From positions 1 through 11,932 of the forward strand of contig JASJBO010000263.1 in assembly GCA_030066475.1 (NCBI GenBank): a DNA stretch of 11,932 nt, read 5' to 3'. Below the pieces are notes generated by a model. That model saw nothing but the letters and a program-made list of their open reading frames with translations. It had not been told where the DNA came from and searched no databases. Source of the DNA: Myxococcota bacterium (lineage in GTDB: Bacteria; Myxococcota_A; UBA9160; PR03). Positions 5,763-11,932 of this stretch are shown piece by piece (the stretch's first letter is position 1; each line of letters begins with the position of its first letter). The position numbers and the translations under genes were made by a program.

Positions 5763-7649
5763 GTGAGCCCCCCGCGATCGCCGGCACGAGTCGCGCTGAG
5801 GATCGCGCTGGCGCTCTCGCTGATCGCGCTCGGGGCGGCCGCGGTCGAGTGGCTGCGCAAGGAGCCGCGCAGCGCGCCGTGGCTCTTCTCCCTGCCGCTG
5901 GCTGCCGATCTGCCGCTGCTCCTCGACCTGTCCGACCCCGGCGAGGCGCGTCGCTGGTATCGCGGGCCCGCTGCGGAGTCGGAGGTCGTGCCGGGCACGG
6001 GGCTCGGCCTGCGAGGGTCGGGGCCCGGGATGCACGCGTCCCGCGCCGTCTCGCTTCCAGCCGGCTCGCTCGGCAGCATCGTGATCGAGACGGCAGCGCC
6101 CGTGGCGCCGATCCACATCGGTGTCTACATCAAGGGGCGCACGAAGCCGCACTACGGGGTGCTCGCCGAGCGCGACGCCGGGCGCCCCCGGCGCCAGACC
6201 GCGTTCTTCGGGACGGGCCGCTGGGAAGAGCGCGCCATCGAGGGCATCCGGCTGACGCCGGCCGAGGGAACGGAGCGGCTCGTGCTCGAAGTCGTGCAGA
6301 TCCGCGGATCGCGCTGGCCGCCGGCGAGCGAGCTCGATCCGCACGCTCTCGACTGGCGGGCTGCGTTCGGGAGCGCCGAAGGCAGGATCGAGAACGCGCT
6401 GCTGATCGTCGTCGACACGCTGCGCGCCGATCACCTCTCCCTGTACGGCTACGGGCGGCCGACCAGTCCGCACCTCGACCTGCTGGCCCGCTTCGGGACC
6501 GTGTTCGAGGCCGCGCGGAGCCAGGCCGCCTGCACCTTCCCGTCGGTCAACTCGCTGCTCACCTCGCGTCCTCCCGAGGAGTTCCTGCGCCGGCCGGCGG
6601 AACGCTTCGCGCGCCTCGACGCCTACGAGCCGATCGCGAAGCGCCTGCGCGACGCGGGCTGGCGGACGTTCGCGGTCTCCGCCAGCTGGGTGGTGCGGGC
6701 GACCGAGTCCCCCCACAACGACTGGGGAGGAGGCTACGCGGCCGGCTTCGGCGACTTCAGCGAAGCCTGCGCGGGACAGCAGGCCAGCTGCGTCAACCAC
6801 CAGGCCCTGGCGCGCATCGACGCGGCCGACGGTCCCTGGTTCGGCTTCCTCCACTACCTGGACCCGCACGACCCCTACGACCCGCCCCCGTCTTTCGAGC
6901 GCCGCTTCGCCGGGCCGTACGACGGCGACGAGGAGTTCGCCCGGGGCAACCCCAACCCGATCTTCCACGCGCTCTACCGCGATGGGGTGCCCCACGGCGC
7001 GAGCGCGTCCGACGTCGCCCACCTCACCGACCTGTACGACGACGAGATCCGCTACTTCGACGCGCAGCTGGCGTTGCTGTTCGCGGCTCTCCACGAGCGC
7101 GGACTGCTCGGGAGGACGGCGATCGTGCTCGCTTCGGACCACGGAGAGGGCTTTCTGGACCACGGACACATGAAGCACTGCCGGACGGTCTTCGACTTCG
7201 AGACCCGGACCCCGCTGGTCTGGTGGGTCCCGGGTGTGCCGGGGGGAACGAGATCGACCGCCGTCGTGCAGAACCTCGACATCGCGCCCACGCTCCTCGA
7301 TCTCCTGGGCGTCGAGCCCCCGACCCGCTCGTTCGCCGGGCAGAGCCTCCGACCGACCCTCGAGACCGGGCGGGCCGTCAACACCTTCGCATTCAGCGAG
7401 CAGAGCGGACTGCAGAGCGCCGACGACGGCCGCTACAAGCTGATTCGCGACCGCCGGGACGGCAGCGAGTCGCTGTTCGACCTCCGCCGCGACCCGGGCG
7501 AAGCGCGCGACCTGGCGTCCGACCTGCCCGAGCAACGAGCCCGCCTCGGCGGCGCCCTCGACGACTGGACCCGCACCACGCCGGCCGAGGCGCTGCAGCG
7601 GGCGGACGACCTCGAGGCGCGGCTCGAGGCGCTCGGCTACCTCGAGTAG
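5763..7649 (+). CDS. Membrane-anchored sulfatase-fold hydrolase/transferase, Thr at nucleophile site
   Basis: The 628-residue product starts at GTG with GGAGAG (5751-5756) at good spacing. Residues about 9-27 form one N-terminal membrane helix, so the enzyme is probably periplasmic and tethered. Residues 45-205 look like a beta-rich extra domain. The alkaline phosphatase/sulfatase fold runs from about 211 to 575: NALLIVVDTLRADHLSLYGY with metal ligand Asp218, HYLDPHDPYDPP at 364-375, LASDHGEGFLDHGH with Asp459-His460, and NLDIAPTLLDLLGVEPP. It ends in LEALGYLE, typical of these proteins. Where sulfatases have C/S-x-P-S-R, the sequence is CTFPSVNSLLTS, which puts Thr258 at the nucleophile and Val in place of Arg; Cys257 is one residue too early. 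That suggests a non-formylglycine enzyme such as a phospho-transferase/phosphodiesterase-like member, though arylsulfatase annotations are common for such sequences. It lies just before glycan-export genes and may modify the exported polymer or lipids. Confidence 0.8.
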   Translation: MSPPRSPARVALRIALALSLIALGAAAVEWLRKEPRSAPWLFSLPLAADLPLLLDLSDPGEARRWYRGPAAESEVVPGTGLGLRGSGPGMHASRAVSLPAGSLGSIVIETAAPVAPIHIGVYIKGRTKPHYGVLAERDAGRPRRQTAFFGTGRWEERAIEGIRLTPAEGTERLVLEVVQIRGSRWPPASELDPHALDWRAAFGSAEGRIENALLIVVDTLRADHLSLYGYGRPTSPHLDLLARFGTVFEAARSQAACTFPSVNSLLTSRPPEEFLRRPAERFARLDAYEPIAKRLRDAGWRTFAVSASWVVRATESPHNDWGGGYAAGFGDFSEACAGQQASCVNHQALARIDAADGPWFGFLHYLDPHDPYDPPPSFERRFAGPYDGDEEFARGNPNPIFHALYRDGVPHGASASDVAHLTDLYDDEIRYFDAQLALLFAALHERGLLGRTAIVLASDHGEGFLDHGHMKHCRTVFDFETRTPLVWWVPGVPGGTRSTAVVQNLDIAPTLLDLLGVEPPTRSFAGQSLRPTLETGRAVNTFAFSEQSGLQSADDGRYKLIRDRRDGSESLFDLRRDPGEARDLASDLPEQRARLGGALDDWTRTTPAEALQRADDLEARLEALGYLE

Positions 7650-7842
7650 AGCCAGGGGGTCCCCCTCCGCCGCAACAGACCCCTCGAGACCGGCGGCATC
7701 CCGTGCGCATTTCCCGATGGGTTGTGCTAGAAGCAGGCCGGCCGGGGCGCGTCGCGACCCAGCGCCGCCGTTGGATCTCGTCGCCGGCGGAGCAGCTCGA
7801 ATCCTTCGTCGCCGAGATCCGCAGAGCGCACGACGAGACGGC
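7650..7842. promoter_or_regulatory. Gap before exporter operon with candidate extended -10
   Basis: About 190 bases separate the sulfatase-like gene from the exporter permease. Just after the stop, AGGGGGTCCCCCT could fold into a short hairpin, but no T tract follows, so it is a weak terminator candidate. At 7725-7733, TGC-TAGAAG fits an extended -10 element without a convincing -35. If used, it would give the exporter genes their own promoter with a leader of about 100 bases. A short GTG-initiated frame (7703-7846) also crosses the gap and is discussed under findings. Confidence 0.3.
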
Positions 7843-8655
7843 ATGAGCACCTACAACCCCATCGCCTTCCTCCAGGTGGGCTGGAAGCACCGACGGCTGA
7901 TCGCGCGCCTGGCCCGACGGAAGATCGAGGCGCGCTACCGCGGGTCGGTTCTGGGCTTCCTGTGGACGACTGCCCATCCCCTGCTGATGCTGACCGTCTA
8001 CACCTTCGTGTTCTCGTTCGTCCTGGGAGCGCGATGGGACCTCGCCAGCGAGAGCAGGGTCGAGTTCGCGCTCTTCCTCTTCTCGGGAATGATCCTCTAC
8101 GCGATCTTTGCGGAGTGCGTGAACGAGGCGCCGGACATCCTCTTGTCCTATCGCACCTACATCAAGCAGGTCCTCTTCCCCGTCGAAGTTCTCGGCTGGG
8201 TGAGCCTGCTGGCCGCGCTGTCCAACTTCCTCATCAGCCTCTCCGTGCTCTTCGTATTCTACGTCGTCGTGCAGGGCCAACCGCTCCTGACCTGGGCATA
8301 CCTCCCCCTCGTAGTCCTTCCCATCGTGCTGTTCACGCTCGGCACCTGCTGGTTCCTCTCTTCGCTCGGCGTGTTCCTCAGGGATATCTCGCAGGTCGTG
8401 GGTGTGTTCACGCTCGCGCTCTTGTTCCTGAGTCCGATCTTCTATCCGCTGTCGCGGATTCCGGAACCCCTGCACCGGTACTTCCTCCTGAATCCCTTCG
8501 CGACGATCATCGAGACGTCCAAGGATGCGCTCTTCTATGGCGGCGTTCCCGACTGGAGAGCGCTGCTCGCGCTGAGCCTGGCCGGATGGGTGGTGGCCTG
8601 GCTCGGCTACGCCTGGTTCATGAAGACCAGGAGCGGCTTCGCAGATGTCCTCTGA
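7843..8655 (+). CDS. wzm: ABC-2 polysaccharide/O-antigen export permease (Wzm-like)
   Basis: The 270-residue product is the normal length for the ABC-2 permease of Wzm/RfbD/TagG/KpsM type. An amphipathic basic N-terminus (residues 1-33, RRLIARLARRKIEARYRG) leads to SVLGFLWTTAHPLLMLTVY, the family hallmark. About six membrane helices follow, at roughly 37-61, 74-92, 115-143, 152-176, 184-202 and 240-259. The loop DISQVVGVFTLALLFLSPIFYPLSRIP is typical, as is the closing GFADVL. It would form the inner-membrane channel moving a finished undecaprenyl-linked glycan to the periplasm with the ATPase encoded next. The two genes overlap by 11 bases, supporting one operon. The ATG at 7843 starts the conserved protein, though its ribosome site is weak. 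It also overlaps the stop of a 47-codon frame (ATGA), so coupled translation is possible. Confidence 0.9.
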   Translation: MSTYNPIAFLQVGWKHRRLIARLARRKIEARYRGSVLGFLWTTAHPLLMLTVYTFVFSFVLGARWDLASESRVEFALFLFSGMILYAIFAECVNEAPDILLSYRTYIKQVLFPVEVLGWVSLLAALSNFLISLSVLFVFYVVVQGQPLLTWAYLPLVVLPIVLFTLGTCWFLSSLGVFLRDISQVVGVFTLALLFLSPIFYPLSRIPEPLHRYFLLNPFATIIETSKDALFYGGVPDWRALLALSLAGWVVAWLGYAWFMKTRSGFADVL

Positions 8656-10069
8656 GCCCGCCCCCTCCGACGAGCGGGCGATCGCGATCTGCGCACAGGG
8701 ACTGACGAAGACCTACCACGTCTATGCGCGGCCGCAGGACCGTCTGCTCCAGATGCTGTGGAGGGGCCATCGACGCTTCTACCGCGACTTCCACGCCGTT
8801 CGCGACGTCGACCTCACCATCTATCGCGGCGAGACGGTGGGCGTGGTCGGTCGGAACGGATCGGGCAAGTCGACCCTGCTGCAGATGATCTGCGGAATCC
8901 TGGCGCCCACCTCCGGGACGCTCGACGTCGCGGGTCACGTGGCACCGCTTCTCGCGCTGGGCGCCGGATTCAACCCCGAGTTCACCGGCCGCGAGAACGT
9001 CATGCTCAACGCCGCGATCCTGGGACTCTCGGACGCCGAGGTGCGCGAGCGACTCGACTCCGTGATCGCCTTCGCGGACATCGGCGACTTCTTCGACCAG
9101 CCCACGAAGTCGTTCTCGAGCGGCATGCACTCCCGACTCGCGTTCGCCGTCGCCATCAACGCCGATCCGGACATCCTCGTCATCGACGAGGTGCTCGCCG
9201 TCGGCGACGAGGCCTTCACCCGCAAGTGTTTTGCGCGCATCCAGGAGATCAAGGAGAGCGGCTCGACGATCCTCTTCGTCTCCCACTCTGCTGCCAGTGT
9301 GATCGAGCTCTGTGACCGAGCGGTGCTGATGGAGGGCGGCCGACGGCTGCTGACCAGCGACCCGAAGACCGTCGTCTCGAGATACCACAAGCTGCTCTAC
9401 ACGCCGAGAGACCAGACGCCCCGCGTCTTGCGGGAGATCGAGGATCTCGAGCGCTCTGGTTCCGGCGGGACGGGCGGCGAGGCGAGCGGCGAGCCGCGGG
9501 GAGCGGGCAAGCCGCTGGAGACCTCGCGGGGACCCGAGGATCTCGGCCATTTCGACCCGAACCTGCGACCGGAGAGCACGGTCGAGTACTCGCGCCAGGG
9601 GGCGGTGATCGGCAACATCCGGATCCTGGATCGCAACGGGCGGCCGGTGAACGTCCTGCGCGCCGGCGAGCTCTACACCTGGGCCTTCGACGTCGACTTC
9701 CTCGAATCCGCCTGTCGAGTGCGCTTCGGCATGATGCTCAAGCTCGTGACCGGCTTCGAGCTCGGGGGGCAGGTCTCGCACCATCCGGGCGACGGGATCG
9801 ACTTCGTCGAGGCGGGAACGCTGGCCCGCGTGCGCTTCCCATTCCGTGCGTCGCTGGTCCCGGGCACCTATTTCCTGAACGCGGGAGTGCTCGCCCTTCG
9901 CAACGACGCAGAGAGCTTCCTCCACCGGATCGTCGACGCGGCGATGTTCCGGATCGATCCCGAGAGTCGGACCCGGGTCACCGGCCGGGTGGATCTCTCT
10001 GCGCCCAAGGCGGAGGTGCAGGTCGCACTGCTCCCGGGAGATACCCGCAAGAACGGGCGAGATGCTTGA
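8645..10069 (+). CDS. wzt: ABC exporter ATPase with C-terminal glycan-recognition domain (Wzt-like)
   Basis: Residues 1-250 of this 474-residue protein are the nucleotide-binding domain: Walker A GRNGSGKST (69-77), a Q-loop region variant GAGFNPEFTGRENV, signature SFSSGMHSRL (156-165), Walker B ILVIDE (177-182) and H-loop His214. The loop ahead of Walker A (RPQDRLLQMLWRGHRRFYRDFHAVRDV, in parts) is typical of polysaccharide exporters. A Gly/Ser/Glu-rich linker occupies about 268-300. Residues about 310-465 form an extra beta-sandwich domain like Wzt-C, which in E. coli O8/O9a recognises the capped non-reducing end of the glycan before export. Its presence predicts that the exported polymer carries a terminal modification. 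The start overlaps the permease end by 11 bases, with AGGAG 11 bases upstream (8629-8633). The following gene, a sulfotransferase, could provide or relate to that cap. Confidence 0.9.
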   Translation: MSSEPAPSDERAIAICAQGLTKTYHVYARPQDRLLQMLWRGHRRFYRDFHAVRDVDLTIYRGETVGVVGRNGSGKSTLLQMICGILAPTSGTLDVAGHVAPLLALGAGFNPEFTGRENVMLNAAILGLSDAEVRERLDSVIAFADIGDFFDQPTKSFSSGMHSRLAFAVAINADPDILVIDEVLAVGDEAFTRKCFARIQEIKESGSTILFVSHSAASVIELCDRAVLMEGGRRLLTSDPKTVVSRYHKLLYTPRDQTPRVLREIEDLERSGSGGTGGEASGEPRGAGKPLETSRGPEDLGHFDPNLRPESTVEYSRQGAVIGNIRILDRNGRPVNVLRAGELYTWAFDVDFLESACRVRFGMMLKLVTGFELGGQVSHHPGDGIDFVEAGTLARVRFPFRASLVPGTYFLNAGVLALRNDAESFLHRIVDAAMFRIDPESRTRVTGRVDLSAPKAEVQVALLPGDTRKNGRDA

Positions 10070-10089
10070 TTTTGCTAATGATTTCGCGA

Positions 10090-10118
10090 TCGACTCGCCC
10101 GATCTCAACGGCTATGAT
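10090..10118 (+). promoter_or_regulatory. Candidate promoter of the sulfotransferase gene
   Basis: In the 138-base gap after wzt, TCGACT (10090-10095, four of six matches to the -35 consensus) is followed by a 17-base spacer and TATGAT (10113-10118). The surroundings are locally AT-richer. Transcription would begin near 10125, about 80 bases before the chosen start codon at 10208. Confidence 0.45.
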
Positions 10119-10207
10119 GCCGCGAATGCAAATGCGGGGCCGGGTACCCGCTTCCACCCAGACGAGGGCAGCGTGATCCCCCAGGGGCGACTGGAGGCCA
10201 TCGCCGC

Positions 10208-11932
10208 ATGCAGCGTCGGCGCCGGGTGGCCGCGGCAGAGCGGCGCGCGGCCGTGACGACTTCCGACACCCCGGCCCGTCGCTCCTCCGGGCGCAAGGCG
10301 CGAGCCAAGCGGCGGCCCTCGGCCTCCAGAAAGCCCCGCCTGCGGCGCGGGCTGCTGGTGCTGGGGGCGCACCGGAGCGGCACCTCTGCGCTGACCCGCG
10401 TGCTCAGCCTGTGCGGTGCCACCCTTCCAAGCCACCTCATGCCGGGCACCGACCGCAATCCGGCTGGCTACTTCGAGTCCCAGGTGATCTTCGAGCTCCA
10501 CGAGCAGCTGCTGCGCGAGGCGGGGAGATCCTGGGACGACCTCGGCCTCTTCCACGAGGACTGGTTTCTCTCCGATGCGGCGAGCATGTGGGTCGATCGC
10601 CTGACCGAGACCGTCCACGACGAGTTCGGCGAGAGCCCGCTCTTCGTCCTCAAGGATCCGCGCCTCTGTCACCTGGTCCCGCTCTGGAAGCGCGTTCTCG
10701 AGAACGTGGGAGCGGAGCCGAGCTGCGTGCTGATCGTCCGCAATCCCCTGGAGGTGGCGGAGTCGCTCAAGCTCGCACAGGGCACGGAGCTCGGTAAGGG
10801 GATGCTCCTCTGGCTCCAGCACCTGCTCCTCGCCGAGCGCGACACGCGCGACCTGCCGCGAAGCCTGGTCTCCTATGACGATCTGCTCCGCGACTGGCGC
10901 GCCGTGGTCGACAAGATCTCGTCCGAGCTCGGAATCGCCTTTCCGCGGCGCGGCCGCAGGGCGGAGGCGGAGATCAGCGACTTCCTCACGACGCGCTTTC
11001 GGCACCACAAGAGCGACCCCAGCGATCTCTTCGCGCGGCACGACGTGATCGGCTGGATCAAGCGCACCTTCGAGTGGGTGGGTGGTGCCGCCGCCGGCGA
11101 GGGCGTCCCCCCCGACGCCCTCGACGAGATCCTGGCTGCCTTCCAGGCATCGGAGATGGCCTTCGGACCGGTACTGGCCACTGCCGAACGCACCAGCGCC
11201 AAGCACGCCCGAGCCGTCGAACAGCTTCGAGAGCAGATCGGGGGCGTTCAGGACGAGCTCCGGGTTCGCCATGCCGACGTCAAGCGGCTGCAGGCCGAGG
11301 CGCAGAGCGCCCAGAGCCAGATCGCGGTGCGCGGCGACGAGCTCCGCCAGGCGCACGAGCAGCTCAAGCAGCTCGTCGAGCTGGTGAAGTTCGTCCTGAA
11401 CTGGTCGGCCAGTCTGATGGGCGACCCCGAGGCGCCGCCGTCCACCTGGGAGGTCGTCGACCAGGCGCTCGAGACGGCGGACCCGCAGGTGGTTCCCCAG
11501 ATCGCCGCGACGGGAATGCAGCTCCTCGAGGAGACGGCCAAAGCCTCGCGCCTGGCCGAGGAGTCGGCCGCGCGCGCCGCAGAGATCGAGCGGATCGAGC
11601 AGGAGGTGGCGCAGCTGTCGGGCGAGCTGACGACCCGGGACGCGGATCTCGCACGCGCCCGCGAGGAGGTCACGCGCCTCGCGAGCGAGACGGCGACCCG
11701 GGAGGCCGATCTCACGCGCGCCCGCGAGGAGGTCACGCGGCTGGCGAACGAGTCGGCGACCCAGGAGGCCGATCTCACGAGCGCCCGCGAGGAGATCGCG
11801 CGCCTGGCGAACGAGACGGCGACCCGGGAGGCCGATCTCACGAGCGCCCGCGAGGAGATCGCGCGCCTGGCCAACGAGACGGCGGCCCGGGAGGCCGATC
11901 TCACGAGCGCCCGCGAGGAGATCGCGCGCCTG
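10208..11932 (+). CDS. Sulfotransferase-domain protein with long coiled coil (3' partial)
   Basis: The frame is open to the window end (575 codons, no stop), so the C-terminus is unseen. The ATG at 10208 is chosen because GGAGG (10193-10197) lies 10 bases upstream; an in-frame GTG at 10253 is an alternative. Residues 1-47 are very basic (Arg/Lys/Ala/Ser). Residues 48-250 form a PAPS-dependent sulfotransferase domain: LLVLGAHRSGTSALTRVL holds the 5'-phosphosulfate loop (53-60), NPAGYFES follows, FVLKDPRLC is at 146-154, and VLIVRNPLEVAESL (174-187) is the 3'-phosphate site with Arg178 and Ser186. Coiled coil dominates about 325-395 and 432-575, split by FVLNWSASLMGDPEAPPSTW. The last 97 residues are 21-residue tandem repeats. 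No signal peptide is seen, so it should act in the cytoplasm, probably sulfating a glycan or lipid-linked sugar. More domains, such as a glycosyltransferase, may follow beyond the edge. Confidence 0.8.
   Translation, partial: MQRRRRVAAAERRAAVTTSDTPARRSSGRKARAKRRPSASRKPRLRRGLLVLGAHRSGTSALTRVLSLCGATLPSHLMPGTDRNPAGYFESQVIFELHEQLLREAGRSWDDLGLFHEDWFLSDAASMWVDRLTETVHDEFGESPLFVLKDPRLCHLVPLWKRVLENVGAEPSCVLIVRNPLEVAESLKLAQGTELGKGMLLWLQHLLLAERDTRDLPRSLVSYDDLLRDWRAVVDKISSELGIAFPRRGRRAEAEISDFLTTRFRHHKSDPSDLFARHDVIGWIKRTFEWVGGAAAGEGVPPDALDEILAAFQASEMAFGPVLATAERTSAKHARAVEQLREQIGGVQDELRVRHADVKRLQAEAQSAQSQIAVRGDELRQAHEQLKQLVELVKFVLNWSASLMGDPEAPPSTWEVVDQALETADPQVVPQIAATGMQLLEETAKASRLAEESAARAAEIERIEQEVAQLSGELTTRDADLARAREEVTRLASETATREADLTRAREEVTRLANESATQEADLTSAREEIARLANETATREADLTSAREEIARLANETAAREADLTSAREEIARL
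11642..11932 (+). repeat. 63-bp tandem repeat encoding 21-residue coiled-coil units
   Basis: Units begin at 11642, 11705, 11768, 11831 and 11894, the last cut by the window edge. They encode ADLARAREEVTRLASETATRE, then variants of ADLTSAREEIARLANETATR. Each unit is exactly three heptads, so unit gain or loss keeps the reading frame and coiled-coil phase. The last units are nearly identical at DNA level, while the first has more differences, which points to recent duplication from the 3' side. The array continues out of the window. Confidence 0.92.

Noticed and set aside
5118..7850. A 910-codon open frame on the minus strand opposite the sulfatase-like gene
   Set aside because: It is the antisense shadow of GC-rich coding DNA. 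Its translation is Arg/Gly/Glu/Val-rich with no domain, and it covers vapC and the sulfatase, both clear genes on the plus strand.
10041..10074. Possible intrinsic terminator after wzt (CCCG...CGGG then a T-rich stretch)
   Set aside because: The stem is only four pairs, lies inside the coding end of wzt, and the T stretch is too far from it.
8618..10108. A 496-codon minus-strand frame opposite wzt
   Set aside because: The plus strand has every ATPase motif in order. The antisense product shows no family features.
10062..10256. A 64-codon plus-strand frame overlapping the end of wzt
   Set aside because: It contains the candidate promoter and the ribosome site of the next gene, and its product resembles nothing I know.
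10112..11356. A 414-codon minus-strand frame opposite the sulfotransferase gene
   Set aside because: The plus-strand frame carries sulfotransferase motifs, a ribosome site and heptad repeats. The minus frame is its complement and ends without any domain.
1..11932. CRISPR array, tRNA or rRNA genes
   Set aside because: No regularly spaced direct repeats with unique spacers and no recognisable RNA gene were seen. The only arrays are coding repeats inside two proteins.

Overview
The window is very GC-rich and codes in the style of a Gram-negative bacterium. The supporting signs are a Wzm/Wzt polysaccharide exporter, secreted proteins with Sec signals, a PEP-type C-terminal anchor, a steroid-type cytochrome P450 remnant and a sulfotransferase. 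The mix resembles uncultured deltaproteobacterial or Myxococcota-like genomes. That placement is an impression from protein style; no rRNA or marker gene is present.

Left part (1-3466): a scarred region. An IS1182-type transposase survives only as its N-terminal half (28-723). Beside it, on the minus strand, lies an apparently intact secreted beta-helix protein with a choice-of-anchor Q-like end and a PEP-like anchor (766-2058). Then comes a stretch with no convincing intact gene (2059-2605) holding a possible minus-strand transposase tail (2435-2580), and a cytochrome P450 that has lost its N-terminal third (about 2606-3466).

Middle part (3537-5642): a minus-strand secreted protein contains a run of eleven decapeptide repeats between an N-terminal domain and a C-terminal head (3537-4772). 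It is divergent from a compact vapBC-type toxin-antitoxin pair (4960-5642). That pair has a near-consensus sigma70 promoter whose -10 box lies inside an inverted repeat, a likely autoregulatory operator.

Right part (5763-11932): a surface-glycan region on the plus strand. It begins with a membrane-anchored sulfatase-fold enzyme whose nucleophile position is Thr rather than Cys/Ser. An ABC-2 permease (Wzm-like) follows, overlapping an ATPase with a C-terminal carbohydrate-recognition-type domain (Wzt-like). The last gene, cut by the window edge, has an N-terminal sulfotransferase domain followed by long coiled coils that end in 63-bp tandem repeats (21 residues, three heptads).

The order exporter, Wzt C-domain, sulfotransferase plus long coiled coil recalls the WbdD chain-terminator and molecular-ruler logic of ABC-exported O antigens. 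Sulfate would take the place of the phosphate/methyl cap. This is a hypothesis, but it is the most interesting reading of the window.
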